Below, piece by piece: positions 34,930 to 46,789 of a stretch of 64,000 bases of DNA. How positions within the stretch are numbered: the stretch's first letter is position 1; each line of letters opens with the position of its first letter. The DNA comes from Protea cynaroides (Eukaryota > Streptophyta > Magnoliopsida > Proteales > Proteaceae), in assembly GCA_028583415.1 (NCBI GenBank), contig CM053266.1:31320271-31384270 (forward strand), given 5' to 3'. Under the pieces are notes generated by a model. It did not search any database. It had not been told where the DNA came from and saw only the letters and a list, made by a program, of their open reading frames with translations. The translations under genes were made by a program, and so were the position numbers.

Positions 34930-37900
34930 ATCTCCCCCTTTGGAATTGTTGGCAACCCATATTACATAAGATGACTGCACACACCCTTTGCGCACATCCT
35001 TTCTCCCCCTTTGACAACAAGTTTCAAAGGACATATAAACGAAAATACTCCCCCTTCAGATGAACTCCCCTTACATAGCCTCACGTAGGAGTGCCCACCG
35101 CATCTTTCCAATCCTACAGATGAAAAGTGATGCTATGTAGGCATCAACTCCCCCTGCACATGTGCTATCTACCGTGTGCCAAGAGTTACCACTCCTAGCT
35201 GGTCTCTGAGTTTCTCAAAAGAGTCCTTTGGAAGAGCCTTGGTGAAGATGTCTGCCACCTGGTCTGCTGTAGGAACAAAATCCAGTCTCACTTCCCCTTC
35301 AAGCACCTTGTCCTTCAAATAATGGTATCTTATATCAATGTGTTTGGTTCTTGAGTGTTGCACCGGATTCTTGGAGATGTTAATTGCACTCATGTTGTCA
35401 CATTTGATGATCACGGCTCCGCCGCAGTATCTTGAAGTCCGACATCGTCTTTTCATCCAGTTACTTGAGTGCATGTGGCTGCCGCTGCTATGTACTCTGC
35501 CTCTGCTGTAGATAAGGAAACAGATTCCTGTTTCTTGCTGTGCCATGCTACTAAGCTCTCTCCCAAAAAGAATGCACCACCACAAGTGCTCTTTCTGTCA
35601 TCAATGCTACCAGCCCGGTCGCATCCGAAAATCTTTGTCAAGGTGAAACTTCTAATCTTTGGATACCATAATCCATAGTCTGTTGTGCCTTTCAAATATC
35701 TGAGTATTCTCTTCACTGCCATCAAATGAGTCTCCTTTGGGCAAGCTTGGAATCTGGCTACTAGGCAAACTGCTTGCAAAATATCAGGCCTTGAAGCGTC
35801 AAATCCGATGGCGCCAATCATTGACCTATACAATGTCGATCAACTGTTGGTGAATTATCTTCGAGCTCAGCTTGATATTCACAACGTCATTGGTGTCCCT
35901 CTTGGTTTCAGGTCCTCCATCACAAATTTCTTCAACATCTCCTTGGTATACTTCATTTGAGAGATGAATATGCCATTTTGCCTCTGCTGAACTTGTAAAC
36001 CCAAAAAATAGGATAACTAAGCTCTTGGAGCTTGCTTCAACCCATATAAGGCCTTCTTCAGTTTGCACACCTTATTTCCATCATCACAAAGCTGAAAACC
36101 CTCAGGTTGCTCAACATACACTTCTTCTTCAAGATTACCATTTAAAAATGCAGATTTGACATCCATTTGGTACACCTTGAAACCTTTGTGAGCTGCCAGA
36201 GCCAAGAACATCCTGATGGACTCAAGTCTAGCCACTGGAGCAAAAGTCTCCTCAAAGTCAATTCCTTCCACTTGGGCATAACCTTTACACACCAGTCTGG
36301 CCTTGTTTCTGACCACCTTTCCATCTTCATTCAACTTATTCCTGAAGACCCATTTTGTGCCAATTACATTTTTGTCTGTTGGTCTTGTAACTAACTCCCA
36401 TGTGTTATTCTTTTCAATTTGATCAAGCTCTTCATTCATGGCTTTCATCCAGTTCTCATCCTTGCCAGCCTCATATACGGTCTTGGGTTCAACCCCGACA
36501 ATAAGGAGAAAGTAGCTGTCTTCATTTTCCTGGTTTGCATCCCAGCATTTGGATCTCCAATAACTTGATGATTTGGATGAATCCTTAACCATTTGTTGTC
36601 CTTTGGTCTTCCATCCTTTTGCATTTCCACCTCAAACTCTTGTAATTCTGATTCTATTTCTGATTTTTGTCCCTTTTCATCTGCCCCTGTTTCATTATCT
36701 TCAAGTTCTTCAAACACTGAACTTTTCGGCTCAGCTCTCTTTGAGTAGGGTAATTGTTCATCAATTCGACATCGGAACTTTCAACAACCTTGTTTAGTCT
36801 TTTGTTGTAACATCTGTAAGCCTTGCTTTTGAAAGAGTATCCTAAAAATATGCCTTCATCAGCTCTGTCATCAAACTTGCCAAGATTCTCTTCCTTTCTC
36901 TTGATGTAACACTTTGAACCAAAGACCACGAGATACTTCCATCGTAGCTTTCCTCCCAAACCACAATTCATAAGGTGTCTTGTTCTCATGAGGCCTTAGT
37001 AAACATCTGTTGGTGATATGCACTGCTTGTATAGATGTCTTCTCTCGGGAAATATTTTCTTTGTGTTGTTTTTCGTCATCATAGTTCTAGCCATTTCTTG
37101 CACTGTTCCGTTCTTTCTTTCAACCACTCCATTCTGCGAGGTGTTCTAGGCTGCGAATGTTGAATTCTCGATCCCACTTTCATTGCAAAATTTGGTGAAT
37201 TCATTCCATGTAAATTCTTTGCCTTGATCGGACCTTAAACACTTGATTGTGTTTCCTGTCTCATTTTCCACTCTCTTCTTGAATGCTTTGAACTTGTCAA
37301 GAGCTTCAGTTTTTCCTTCCGAAACATCACCCAGGTCATCCTAGAATACTCATCAATAAATAAGATAAAGTACCTTTCTCCTCCAATGGCTTGGGTTCTC
37401 ATGGGCCCACATAAGTCCGTATGAATTAGGTCAAGTGGTTTTTCGACATGAAACTCCTTTGACTTGTATGTTGCTTTTGCTTGCTTTCCTTTCGACATGG
37501 TCCACATACATGATTTTCCGGAACCTTCAAAATGGGAAGATCTCTCACTAACTCTTGTCTACTTATCTTGGCAAGATTCTTGAAATTTATGTGCCCCAAC
37601 CTTTCGTGCCACGGCCGGTTCTCATCATCCCGACTTATCAAACATTTGTTGTCATTTGTCTCCGAGAGAACATATAAGTTGCCTCGGTTCGACTCCATGT
37701 GCCAGTCTTTCCTTTTGCAATACTTTTAACCGCACAACCATTTTTAGTGAAAGTCACTTCATTACCCCGATCACAGACCGACCGACACTCGGAAGATTAT
37801 GTTTTAAGCCATTGACATACAATACATTATGAGATTTCAATTTTCCACTATTGATGTTAACAGTTCCTCTTCCTTCAATTCTTGCACCATCATTATTTCT

Positions 37901-40061
37901 AAATCTAACTGATCCACTTTCTTAGTATTTAAACTTGAGAAAATTTCTTTATTGCTGTCATGTGAGTGGAGCATCCACTATCAAGAATCCATGGCAAGGG
38001 CCTCCTGTTGGCCTTAAAGGCCGCCTGCACAATGAAGGAAGTATTATTTTTCTTCTTGTTTTTCTCAACCCATATTGCCTTTTCTTTCCTTGTAATGGGT
38101 TTTCTAACACTTTCCTCCATAGCCCTTTCTTCTCTCCGCGAGCTTGTCTCCTAGGGGGATTTCTTCGGCATTCCTTCTAGGTTGTCTTTGAGATGGAAGG
38201 ATGGTTTGGCAATATCCGGCTATGTGTCCAAACTTTTGACACCCGAAACATTCAATTCGTCTTCAACTAGAGGTGCAAATCTATTTACGCTTGTAAATCC
38301 GGCTGTATAATTTGTCTTCCGCACTTTGCAACTCTATGTCCATAGCCATTACACCCATAGCAGTATCCTTTGAAGCTTTCTCCTTTCTTGAATTTATTTA
38401 TTGTTGTGAAGCCTTCTTTGTCGGTGTTGTTCTTCAAATAATTTTCAGCACTTGACTTCTTTTGTTGTTTTGCCTTAACAAAAACAATGGGGTCATCGGC
38501 AAACCCTTTACCCTTAGTTTTTCTATCCTCCGCTCTTCATATCCAAGTCATGTCTTATTATGAGAGGATCTTTGATAACTTAAGATTTCATCAAGCACAT
38601 TTTCTTCTTCTTGGGTCTCTTGGTCGGACACCAATGGAGATGAGGTAGTAGCTTCCTTGTAACTTTTCTTTTTCTTCACACATTTCGCAAGCTCCGTTTC
38701 TAATCTCGAATTTCTTCCTCAAGCTTTGCACACTCATCTGTTTTTAAGGATAGAGCATTTTTGAGATCATTTTCAGTCTTCTTTGCTTCTTCATTTGAGA
38801 TTTTCAAAGTACTTATGAGCTCGGTTGCTTCATTGCACTTGTCATTTAATCTTTTGTTTTTCTTCCTTTCATCTCCGAGATCCGTAAGGGCTGAGTATAG
38901 TTCGGCTTCAAGATTGGCCTCATCTTCAAGATCATCTTTCCCTTTGGCGACTTCATTGTTCTCAAGCATTTCATCAAGTCCGACCATGAACAGAGTCTCA
39001 CAGTCATCTTCCTCCTCGACTCATCGAGGATTGGTTCTTCTTGGACAACGGACTTCTCCTTTTTGATATGAATTTTCTTTTACCTTTCTTGTCATGATTC
39101 TCCTTGGGGTCTTCATCATCGAGTCATATACTCTTCCTTTCTTTTGACATTTTGATGCAAAGTGTCCTAGTCCTCCACCAGTTGAAACATTTCGGTGTTG
39201 ACTTTCCTTTGTATTTATCACTTCTCTTCTTAAGCCTTCGGCAAGATAGGCTATCAATTCATCATCCGAGTCATCGGACTCACTAATCTCTTTTGCTTTT
39301 TGATTTTTCACTTGATTCTTTGATCTTCAACTTTCTCATGGCTTCAAAAGCTGCTTCCTTCTCTGTAGGGATTTCATCAACCATTCTCATTTCATAGGTA
39401 GTCGAATACCATGTAAATCATCGGTGGTCGGGGAATCCAAGGTGTCCATCTCTTCAAGCAACGATACCTTGGCATTATATAGCTTGGGCAAGGTCCTTAG
39501 AATTTTCTTGACAATATGTATCTCCTTTATCTCTTCACCCAAAGCTCGATTGCATTTGTGATGCCATTCACCCGGTTGAGATAGAACTCAATTGTTTCTC
39601 CTTCGGACATCTTCGGACTCTCAAACCGAGATCTCGGGATTTGTAATTTAGCCTCTTTTATCTTGTTATCTCCTTCATGTACACTTTTCAGCTTGTCCCA
39701 AATTTCTTTGGAGGTAGGACAGCTAATAACTCGGTGAGCTCATTGCTAACAAGAGATGCTAGAAGGGTTGTGACTTGCTTTGGCTTCATTTTCCCTTTTT
39801 TTCATTTCCACTTGCATCTATGATGTCTTACGTGGGATGTGTGTATCCATTCTTTCTTGCCCGGCCCGGACTCCATAGCCTTGAGATATAAGATATGCTT
39901 CCATCCTCGACTTTCCATACACTATAGTTTGATCCGTCAAACGGAGGAATTCTTTCATGCCCGTGGTTATCTTCATTGAATGCCATTTTTGCAACCTCTA
40001 GTTTATGCCTGTACCCGAAGTTGTTAATCTTCCTCCCCGGGGAACCTAGCTCGATACCAAT
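34930..40061 (-). pseudogene. Copia gag-pol polyprotein, broken
   Basis: The internal region would encode particle, protease, integrase and reverse-transcriptase functions. Visible from N to C: a gag start MAFNEDNHGHERIPPFDGSN (ATG at 39986); zinc-knuckle pieces GHFASKC (near 39150) and CFGCQKFGHIAGYC (near 38230), with a Glu/Lys-rich coiled-coil stretch between (38700-38987); protease ILDSGCSTHMT (37959-37990); integrase WHERLGH...CGPC (37490-37620) and HTDLCGP (about 37420); reverse transcriptase from WVFRNKL to LYGLKQAPRA (36020-36370); RNase H with DDRKST and STAEAEYIA (35490-35640); and TKHIDIRYH near the end. After QAPRA the sequence jumps to an FLGLQVQQ segment, so about 60 or more residues with the YVDD motif are deleted. 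Several further frameshifts occur. Confidence 0.85.
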
Positions 40062-41848
40062 TGTAATTCCCAGATTGAACGAGAGGGGAGGGGGTGAATC
40101 AGTACCCACTAAAATTCTTCCCAACTATTTGAGGCCTGTCCCGATTGGTTAAACACTTGTTGCCTTGAGCTATCCCGTCTTGGCCGTCTGCCTTGGCGAC
40201 TAGTTCACATACTGTTCATTTACACATTTCGTGTAACACACCATGCCACACACCTACGGTATCCATACCGGAGGCTTGGCCTGCCTAGTGTGTACACCCG
40301 GTACCGCAACCCACGCACTTCACATACACAACAAAAATATACACATCCACAAGACACATCATATAACGTGGTTCACCAATCACACCTTGTGATGGCTACT
40401 CCACGGGGCAATACCCTAACCGGGGTTTCGTATTATACCCAATACGCTACTTCAATAGTATTACATTTGCTACAACAACTTGGTGCTATATCACCAACGT
40501 AATCCAAGCTGCAACTTGAGATTCTAGGCAACTACCCTCAATCCTGTTAAGCCCCAACTTAACAGGTTACAATGAAATTGATATGGAATGTGTACAAACC
40601 CTTCCCAACATAATACATCTCACAGTATAAGGTTTGCGTGCGTGATTACCTTCCCAGCGTGATCACGTGCAAGTTTGACGCTCACAACGTAGAAGTTCCA
40701 AGTCTCGTGTAGTGATAGATATGCTTCAATAGAGTAGAATTCCGATATTCTTCCAATCTATCTCGCACAACATCATTCACATCAAAACATCACTCAGGCT
40801 CACTCTTCCCTCCAAACTACTCAAATGATCATGTATGTCAGATGGAGGAAGGTGGAGAGGAATTTTTTCTTCAAGAAAAGCTCCAAATCCTCCTTTTTCA
40901 CCAAAACCCGTAGCTTTTTTTGTTCAAAACCCTGGTTTTTTTGTTCAAAAACATTCTGCTCGGAGAGAGAAGCTCGTGGGCTTTTGAATCATCTCAATCG
41001 GAGATCGGACGGCCAAGATATGGCCATTTGAAGTTCGGCCGATCAGATTATTCCAAATGGAATCTTACGGACTGATTCCATGCGGCGCGAGCACCGTAGC
41101 GCGCCCTCCTCTGACCCACCGTACACCGTTGTCGAGTTTTGATTTGCGGAGAAGGAATCAAATGAATCGGACCGTTGGATCGGTCGATGAACGGCGGGAT
41201 CTCCTACCGGACCGTCGGATCGGTCGGATCCCGTCGACTGGACTCGGCTTCAATGCGATCCCTCAGATTGGAATCATCGGCGCCCCTTCGTGCGGCATTT
41301 CATCGAATGGGTGAAGTGCATGCCGCTGGCTTGGCGCTGGCTTGCGGCGCGCGCATGCGTCTTCGCCGCGTCTTGCGGTGGCCGCTTGTCTGCCGAGCAA
41401 GCCTTCCGGCATGGCACGGCGCGCGCATGGCCTTCGCGCGCGGCATCTTCGCTGCTGCGGCATGCTCGCGCGCGCATGGCTTCGCCGTGCGTGGCCCGTG
41501 TGCGTGGCTGCTTGCCGCCCAGCGAGTTGGCATGGCTCGCCGGCCCGGTGCCGCGGGCATCGGCCCCGCCGGCCCGGGCCTGGCTGCCATGCTGGCCTGG
41601 CCACCCAAGGTGGGACCCACCTGGTCACCCACTCTCTCTCCTCTTTCTCTCTCCTCAGTTTCTCTCTCTTCTTGTTTGGACTTTCTTATCAACTTTCTTC
41701 AATGGTTCTCTCACATCAACTGCTGTTAGAGCACTATCCCAGTCATCATGTCTACCAGTGGGCCTTCAGACATTCTCTCTCCTCCATATCACCTTGTCAA
41801 CTCAGAGTTGCCAACAATGACAACCTTAACTTGGTCAAGGTTCCAACA
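40062..41848 (-). repeat. 5' LTR of the copia element
   Basis: 1787 bp, the partner of 33154-34929. Most of it differs by scattered single bases. The GC-rich block (41090-41600) differs from its partner by many small indels. The CCAACA / TGTTGG terminus is at 41848. Confidence 0.9.
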
Positions 41849-42239
41849 ATGTTCCATAATCTCATTGTCTCGTAGGTTTGTTGGATTATTTTTTCTTTTT
41901 ATTTATTACTAAAATTTGTTTGAATTAGAATTCAAACTCAAAGCATGTCTGAATGAATTGATATCAGACTTCAACTTATGGGGGTTTTGAGGGACATCTT
42001 CTGTTTTCCTTATCAAGCAAGCCACAAGCCGCAGACCGGAAAGCAAGCATTACTGTTTATAAACCTCATAGGGTATCCAAGCCATTTGGCAATGGTCAAA
42101 TTTACCTTTTCCATTCAAGAAAAACTGTGATAGTACAAAACAGGAAAGATTTCATACGAACTATTAAGGAGAGGAGACTTTACACTTAGGTTTTGGAAAG
42201 TGTGAGGGCGCTTTCTTCTTAAATACATTCTTTTCTTTT

Positions 42240-42491
42240 CGATGAAATGATAGCTGGACTGACTGTAGGACAATGCGCTCTCTAGTGCTAATCATCCGGC
42301 CTGCTGCCTTCTTTCAGGTGATCGATTGAATCAGTATGCCTATGAAGCTTTGAAAGCTTGGAATCAGTGTCCGAAGGTAGGCCTACGAAGGTAGGCCCCT
42401 CATCTATTCCCAGATTGACTTTTTCGAACGGATCTTGGACAACGGCCTTCAGGTCATCCAGTTTGGCCGGAGCTGCCTCCAACTCTTCCAT
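42240..42491 (-). pseudogene. Possible Ty3/gypsy pol fragment
   Basis: The minus-strand frame contains KVNLGIDEGPTFVGLPSD followed by KLSKLHRH. This resembles the segment just before the reverse transcriptase in some plant gypsy polyproteins (the xNLGTxxxPRPxYVxxxLP pattern). A 14-bp tandem repeat (GAAGGTAGGCCTAC-like) lies inside it. No catalytic motif is present, so the call is tentative. Confidence 0.35.
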
Positions 42492-42999
42492 CTGAATTAC
42501 TTATACATAGGTATCTTTAGTATGCCTTTTAATTTATGATAAAATGATAGTATTATAATTTCATTTCAATTTTTATATCACCTGTATGTTTTAAAAAAAA
42601 TGATAATTGATTGGTAATGAGGAATAGATTCAACAAATACTAAAAATGAGCATGCGATTTTTGTCTGAATTTTTTTCTTGGCAAACAAATAATTTTCGAA
42701 TCGATTTAAATACGAATTGTATTTTAAGTCTGCTTTTTTTTACCTCAACAATCATTTTAAACTATTTTCTTTCTAAATAATTTCTGAATCTGAATTTACT
42801 AATTATATAGGTTCTCACCTTTTACTTTTTCCAATCGAGTCATTTCATTTTTCCACTAATTTACTTAAAGATAATTTCAAATTTCAAATTATTCTTCTAT
42901 ATTTTCATAGAGTAGATTCATTTCTATATGTGTTCAACTTCAATATTTCCATAGAACTGGACCCAACATGGCCCAAACCCAACACAGCTGTCTATAAAA

Positions 43000-43103
43000 T
43001 TTCATAAAATAATAAACATATTATTTCTCATTATAAATAAAAGAGAAAAATGCACTAGTCAGCAGCAGTGTAAGATAAAATGATTTTGGATTGTTTTAAT
43101 AGT

Positions 43104-43141
<38 letters not shown>

Positions 43142-43500
43142 GAATAATTTCTGATGCATCCTTCAACTCATATTTTGTCCCATTTAACCAAATATGCATC
43201 CATCATCATATCATCATGGAAGATCCAATTTCAAACCCACACCCGTAAAAAAAAAAAAAAATTCTTCATATAGCAGCCTCACACTCGCATCTCTTCCTCC
43301 TTCCCCTCCAGCCTCCACCATCATCGTCATCTCTGTCATTAGTCATCACCGCTAGCTTTCCACCATGTCATCCTATGTTCGTGCCTTCACCTCCTCCATC
43401 TCTGTCAACAACGATGTTCTCGAATCCTCCGCCACCTACCTCTCTAATTTCCTATTCTCCTTGCAATCTAAAAAATCTATGGAAAGTAAAACTATCTCAC
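43000..43500 (+). repeat. Dispersed repeat, copy 2, with a (TA)n tract
   Basis: Partner of 28250-28985. It contains a (TA)n microsatellite at 43106-43138 and a 70-codon open frame from ATG 43365 that includes SSATYLSNFLFSLQSKKSME. The function is unknown; it may be a relic exon carried by a repeat. Confidence 0.4.
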
Positions 43501-43579
43501 AATGTCATTGTTATCATGGAACTTGCAATTCATATCATATTATAAAAAGTCACAAGATAAATCTTCCATTTTCATGATT

Positions 43580-44705
43580 TCTTTAATCTAAATGGTCTAT
43601 TTTCTCTTAAAGTTAAGAGAATACAAAATAATATTTAGAATACTGGTACACATAAATAACATATGCAAACAGAAAAAGAATATTGGATTAATTGAATTAA
43701 AATTAAAAATATTATAATTTCTTTAATCTAAGATAATGATACACATGTGTAATATATGCAAACATAAAAAGAATTTTTCATTAATTGAATTAAATTCTAA
43801 AATTTAACAAGTATCTAATTTAAATTGACCTCCCAACACACTTAATGTAAAAAAACATATTTGATTGATTGAATTAAATTCTAAAATTTTACATGTAACT
43901 AATTTAAATTGACCTCTCAACACACCTATTGTGAATAATCTGACATTTGGAGAAAATAATTGAATGAAAATAATAATTTATAAATTAAAAAAACTGAGCC
44001 ATGATGAAATCCCCCACCTAAAAAATCCAACTCGGGTCCAATATTTAAGCTCAAAACCACTCATATATTTTCTACCCAAACTTTTTATTATATATATATT
44101 TTTTATTTTTTTACTCAAACTCTAAAAGCCCTCCAGGCGAAGTGCCTCATCAGACCAATCTTACATCCACAATTTATTTATTTTTTAGTACTTCATATAC
44201 AACTGTACCTAAAACCCTGGAAGAAAACTAATCCAGCCCCCTATTTATTGAAAACCATTCCCACTTTTTCTTTTTAAATTTCATGTATAACCTACAATGG
44301 ATAAAACCTACCCCAAAGAATATCTACCTCGAGTGCATGAAACTTTTTTTTTTTTCTTTTAGGTTAGCCCCCTGATTAGGGATTTTAAGCATCTCATGTC
44401 CTCATGTTGACATGAAGAGAGGACTTGAATCCCCTGAATAGTATAGGATATTCTTATAGAGTGTTGACATTGATAATAAACATCCGTTTTGACTTGAAAA
44501 CCAATACTGCCCGAGTTTATCACTTTGGCGCCTCCGGTGTCATGTAAAAAAACCCGATTAGATAATTAGCTTAAAAAGATACAACTAACTCGAAAAAGGT
44601 TTGAATCGTTCACCGTTGCTAAAGGACTCCAATAATGATCCAACAATTAAAGTCACTCTGCACGAATATCTATATAATAATATATATGTAAAAAAAAATC
44701 TTAAG
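43580..44705. other. Intergenic AT-rich DNA, no gene seen
   Basis: Contains two tandem-like AT-rich segments sharing TTGAATTAAATTCTAAAATTT and AATTTAAATTGACCTC words (43785-43925, about 75 bp apart). Otherwise nothing recognisable. Confidence 0.4.
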
Positions 44706-45290
44706 TAAATTATAGGTACATTCTTTGTAGTTTGCCTTTAAATCAGATATATCTCAAATCTTTCAAACAATTTCAAAGGCACCCTTTAAATCAAAATAAA
44801 ATCTAAAAAAACCACACTGCTAGTGAATCTGAGATGTTTGGATTTTTCAAAACTCCATGGACATGTAGAAGAGAAATGCTATCCCCACTCGGACCAAGAC
44901 ATAACTTTTAGAATTTTGGTTAAATAACGACAAAATCTAAAAATTAGAATTTTAATAACTAAAATACCCTCCTGTATAAGTTAAATGATCATTTTACCCT
45001 ATTTAAACCTCTCATTTACACAAAACCCACTCTCATAGGTTAACTGAAATTCACAAAGGAGTGAGTTTAAGGTATATGGAGGTAAAATGGTCATTTAACT
45101 TATACAAGAGGGTATTTTAGGTATTAAAATTCTAGTTTTTAGTTTTTATAATCAATTAATGGAAATTCTTTAACGAAGTGGGTTTTTTGAAATTTATTTT
45201 GATTTAAGGGGTTGTCTTTGAAATTATTTGAAAGATTTGGGGTGTATCTGATTTAAGGATAAACTAAAAGGGAAGTTCCTATAATTTATT
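44706..45290. mobile_element. Foldback MITE, about 585 bp
   Basis: The two halves are inverted copies. TAAATTATAGG at 44706 pairs with CCTATAATTTA at the right end. AATCAGATATATCTCAAATC pairs with GGGTGTATCTGATT, and TAAAATACCCTC with GAGGGTATTTTA. Arms of about 250 bp have no coding sequence between them. Most members of such families are non-autonomous. Confidence 0.65.
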
Positions 45291-45499
45291 CAAAAATCTT
45301 TTTCCACTTGAAGATAGCCTTCAAATATTCAAAAATCTTTTTCCACTTCAAGAGAGCCTCAGTATTCTAAGAAGTTTCTTTTGCAAATTTTTTTCTTTTG
45401 GGTAGGTTCCTTTGAAGTATATTTTTCTTTCAATTTTAAAATATTTTTTATTCTTTTAATTGCGGTGTTCCAAACCAAGATTCTAAATTCAGATATCGG

Positions 45500-45575
45500 T
45501 CTGAACCATGCCCTGAAGCCAAATACCCAATACATATTCATATTGGGATCGTTGAGGTTAAGAGACATGGATCTA
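45500..45575. repeat. Dispersed repeat unit, partner at 47470-47545
   Basis: Shares AAATACCC(A/G)ATAC(A/G)TATTCATATTG and GACAT(G/C)GAT words with 47470-47545, in the same orientation. Its origin is unknown. Confidence 0.5.
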
Positions 45576-45719
45576 GGGTTGCAAGTTTGGCCCTGAGAAT
45601 CCAAATCCGTCCTGAACCCTGGTAAGGTTAAACCTACCCTAAACCCTGACAGGGCTAGGTTAGGGTTCAAATTTCATCAAACCCTGACAGGGTTGGGTTG
45701 GACTTGGGTTGAAACCTCG

Positions 45720-46260
45720 GATTGAGCATAGTTGTGTATATATATATATATATAATCGAGTCTAGACGAATATTCTAACCCTAATTTTCGCGTTGGCCAC
45801 TATTCTCTTATCTGCATTAGTCTTCACTCTTCAGAGTTTAGAGAATCCAAGCTTCTCGAATTTCGGATTCTCCCTCACCGGCTCACAAAGTCACAATTCG
45901 GCATCGCCTCCAACTCACGGAGTCACAGATTGGCATAGCCTCCGGTTCACCTTCACGGCCTCACTTAGACACTCATAGAGTCGGTCACAGATCGCGACAT
46001 CGCTCAAGCAGAATGTAATCAGATTCTTTGATGCGCCATTTGTGTTTTAGATTTGATTTTACCCCTATATGAACTGATATGATATATTTTGTTTGTTGTA
46101 TGGAATTCTATTCTTCTTCTATGCCAGTTTAAGGTTTAAATTTGATTCATGTTTTATTTTGCATACTGTAAAAACTATGGTGAATGGTAATACAATTTAT
46201 TTTTGTGTTTGATTAGATTACATCAGCAGGGCAAATGAGGAACTCATGTTCAATGGGTAA
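45720..46260 (+). other. Promoter- and leader-like stretch, unassigned
   Basis: A (TA)n tract at 45736-45753 is followed by CTAACCCTAATTTT and a GC-richer C-rich segment to about 46010, then T-rich intron-like DNA. It resembles the start of a transcription unit, but no coding exon follows, so it is not called a gene. Confidence 0.2.
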
Positions 46261-46606
46261 TTTGCATCTGAATTTTGATGCTATCACCTTGGTGATCTGA
46301 TGTGATGCCTCTCCTTTCTCCCCAACCCCTTCTTTTTCGTATTACTGTTTTCTGCAATTGTAATTCGTATTAAGAAAACCTACATTCTCCATTCTACATG
46401 CTATTAATTAATCTATCCACTCGTTTTAAGATTTCGTAAGGATTTTTTTTTCTTCTTTGAAATGTACATTTGAAACAAATTCTTGATTTTCTTGAAGATT
46501 GGTTTTGGGAGAAGGATGAGAATGAAATGATGATCTTTTGTTTCCCTACCTATTGGTTTGATTGCCTACATGATGGCATTTATTAAGTCTAACTGATCAT
46601 TCTCTG

Positions 46607-46787
46607 GATTCAAATCCTCTCCTTTTGGTGATTCGGGAAGAGGAAGACGCCCCGTTGGATAACTGATTCACCTGAACCCTCCATTCAAACCGACCTCACT
46701 GTCTGCTCAGCTTGAATGGAGGGTTCGGGCCATTCAACGAGGACATCCCCCTCCTCCTGAATCACTGAAAGGAGAGGATGTGAATCT
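46607..46787. mobile_element. Short palindromic element
   Basis: Outer arms GATTCAAATCCTCTCC and GGAGAGGATGTGAATC are inverted. Inner arms GAACCCTCCATTCAA (46674-46688) and its exact complement (46712-46726) form a 15-bp stem. About 180 bp in all, with no coding sequence. Confidence 0.55.
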
Positions 46788-46789
46788 TC

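Larger units (their letters stand above)
33154..41848 (-). mobile_element. Ty1/copia retrotransposon, defective
   Basis: Two direct LTRs (33154-34929 and 40062-41848) flank an internal region coding on the minus strand. The element's 5' LTR is therefore the right one. A primer-binding site complementary to initiator-Met tRNA (TGGTATCGAGC) sits just inside the 5' LTR at about 40049-40059. A purine tract (AAAGGGGGAGA) borders the 3' LTR at about 34931-34941. Domain order is gag, protease, integrase, reverse transcriptase, RNase H, which is the copia order. Frames are broken in many places, and the reverse transcriptase lacks its catalytic block. No matching 5-bp flank duplication was found (GTTAT on the left, ATGTT on the right). 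Confidence 0.9.

Noticed and set aside
34220..34974. Several long overlapping open frames on both strands
   Set aside because: They lie in the GC-rich block of the copia LTR. The partner LTR (41057-41875) has unlike frames, and the high GC content alone removes stop codons.
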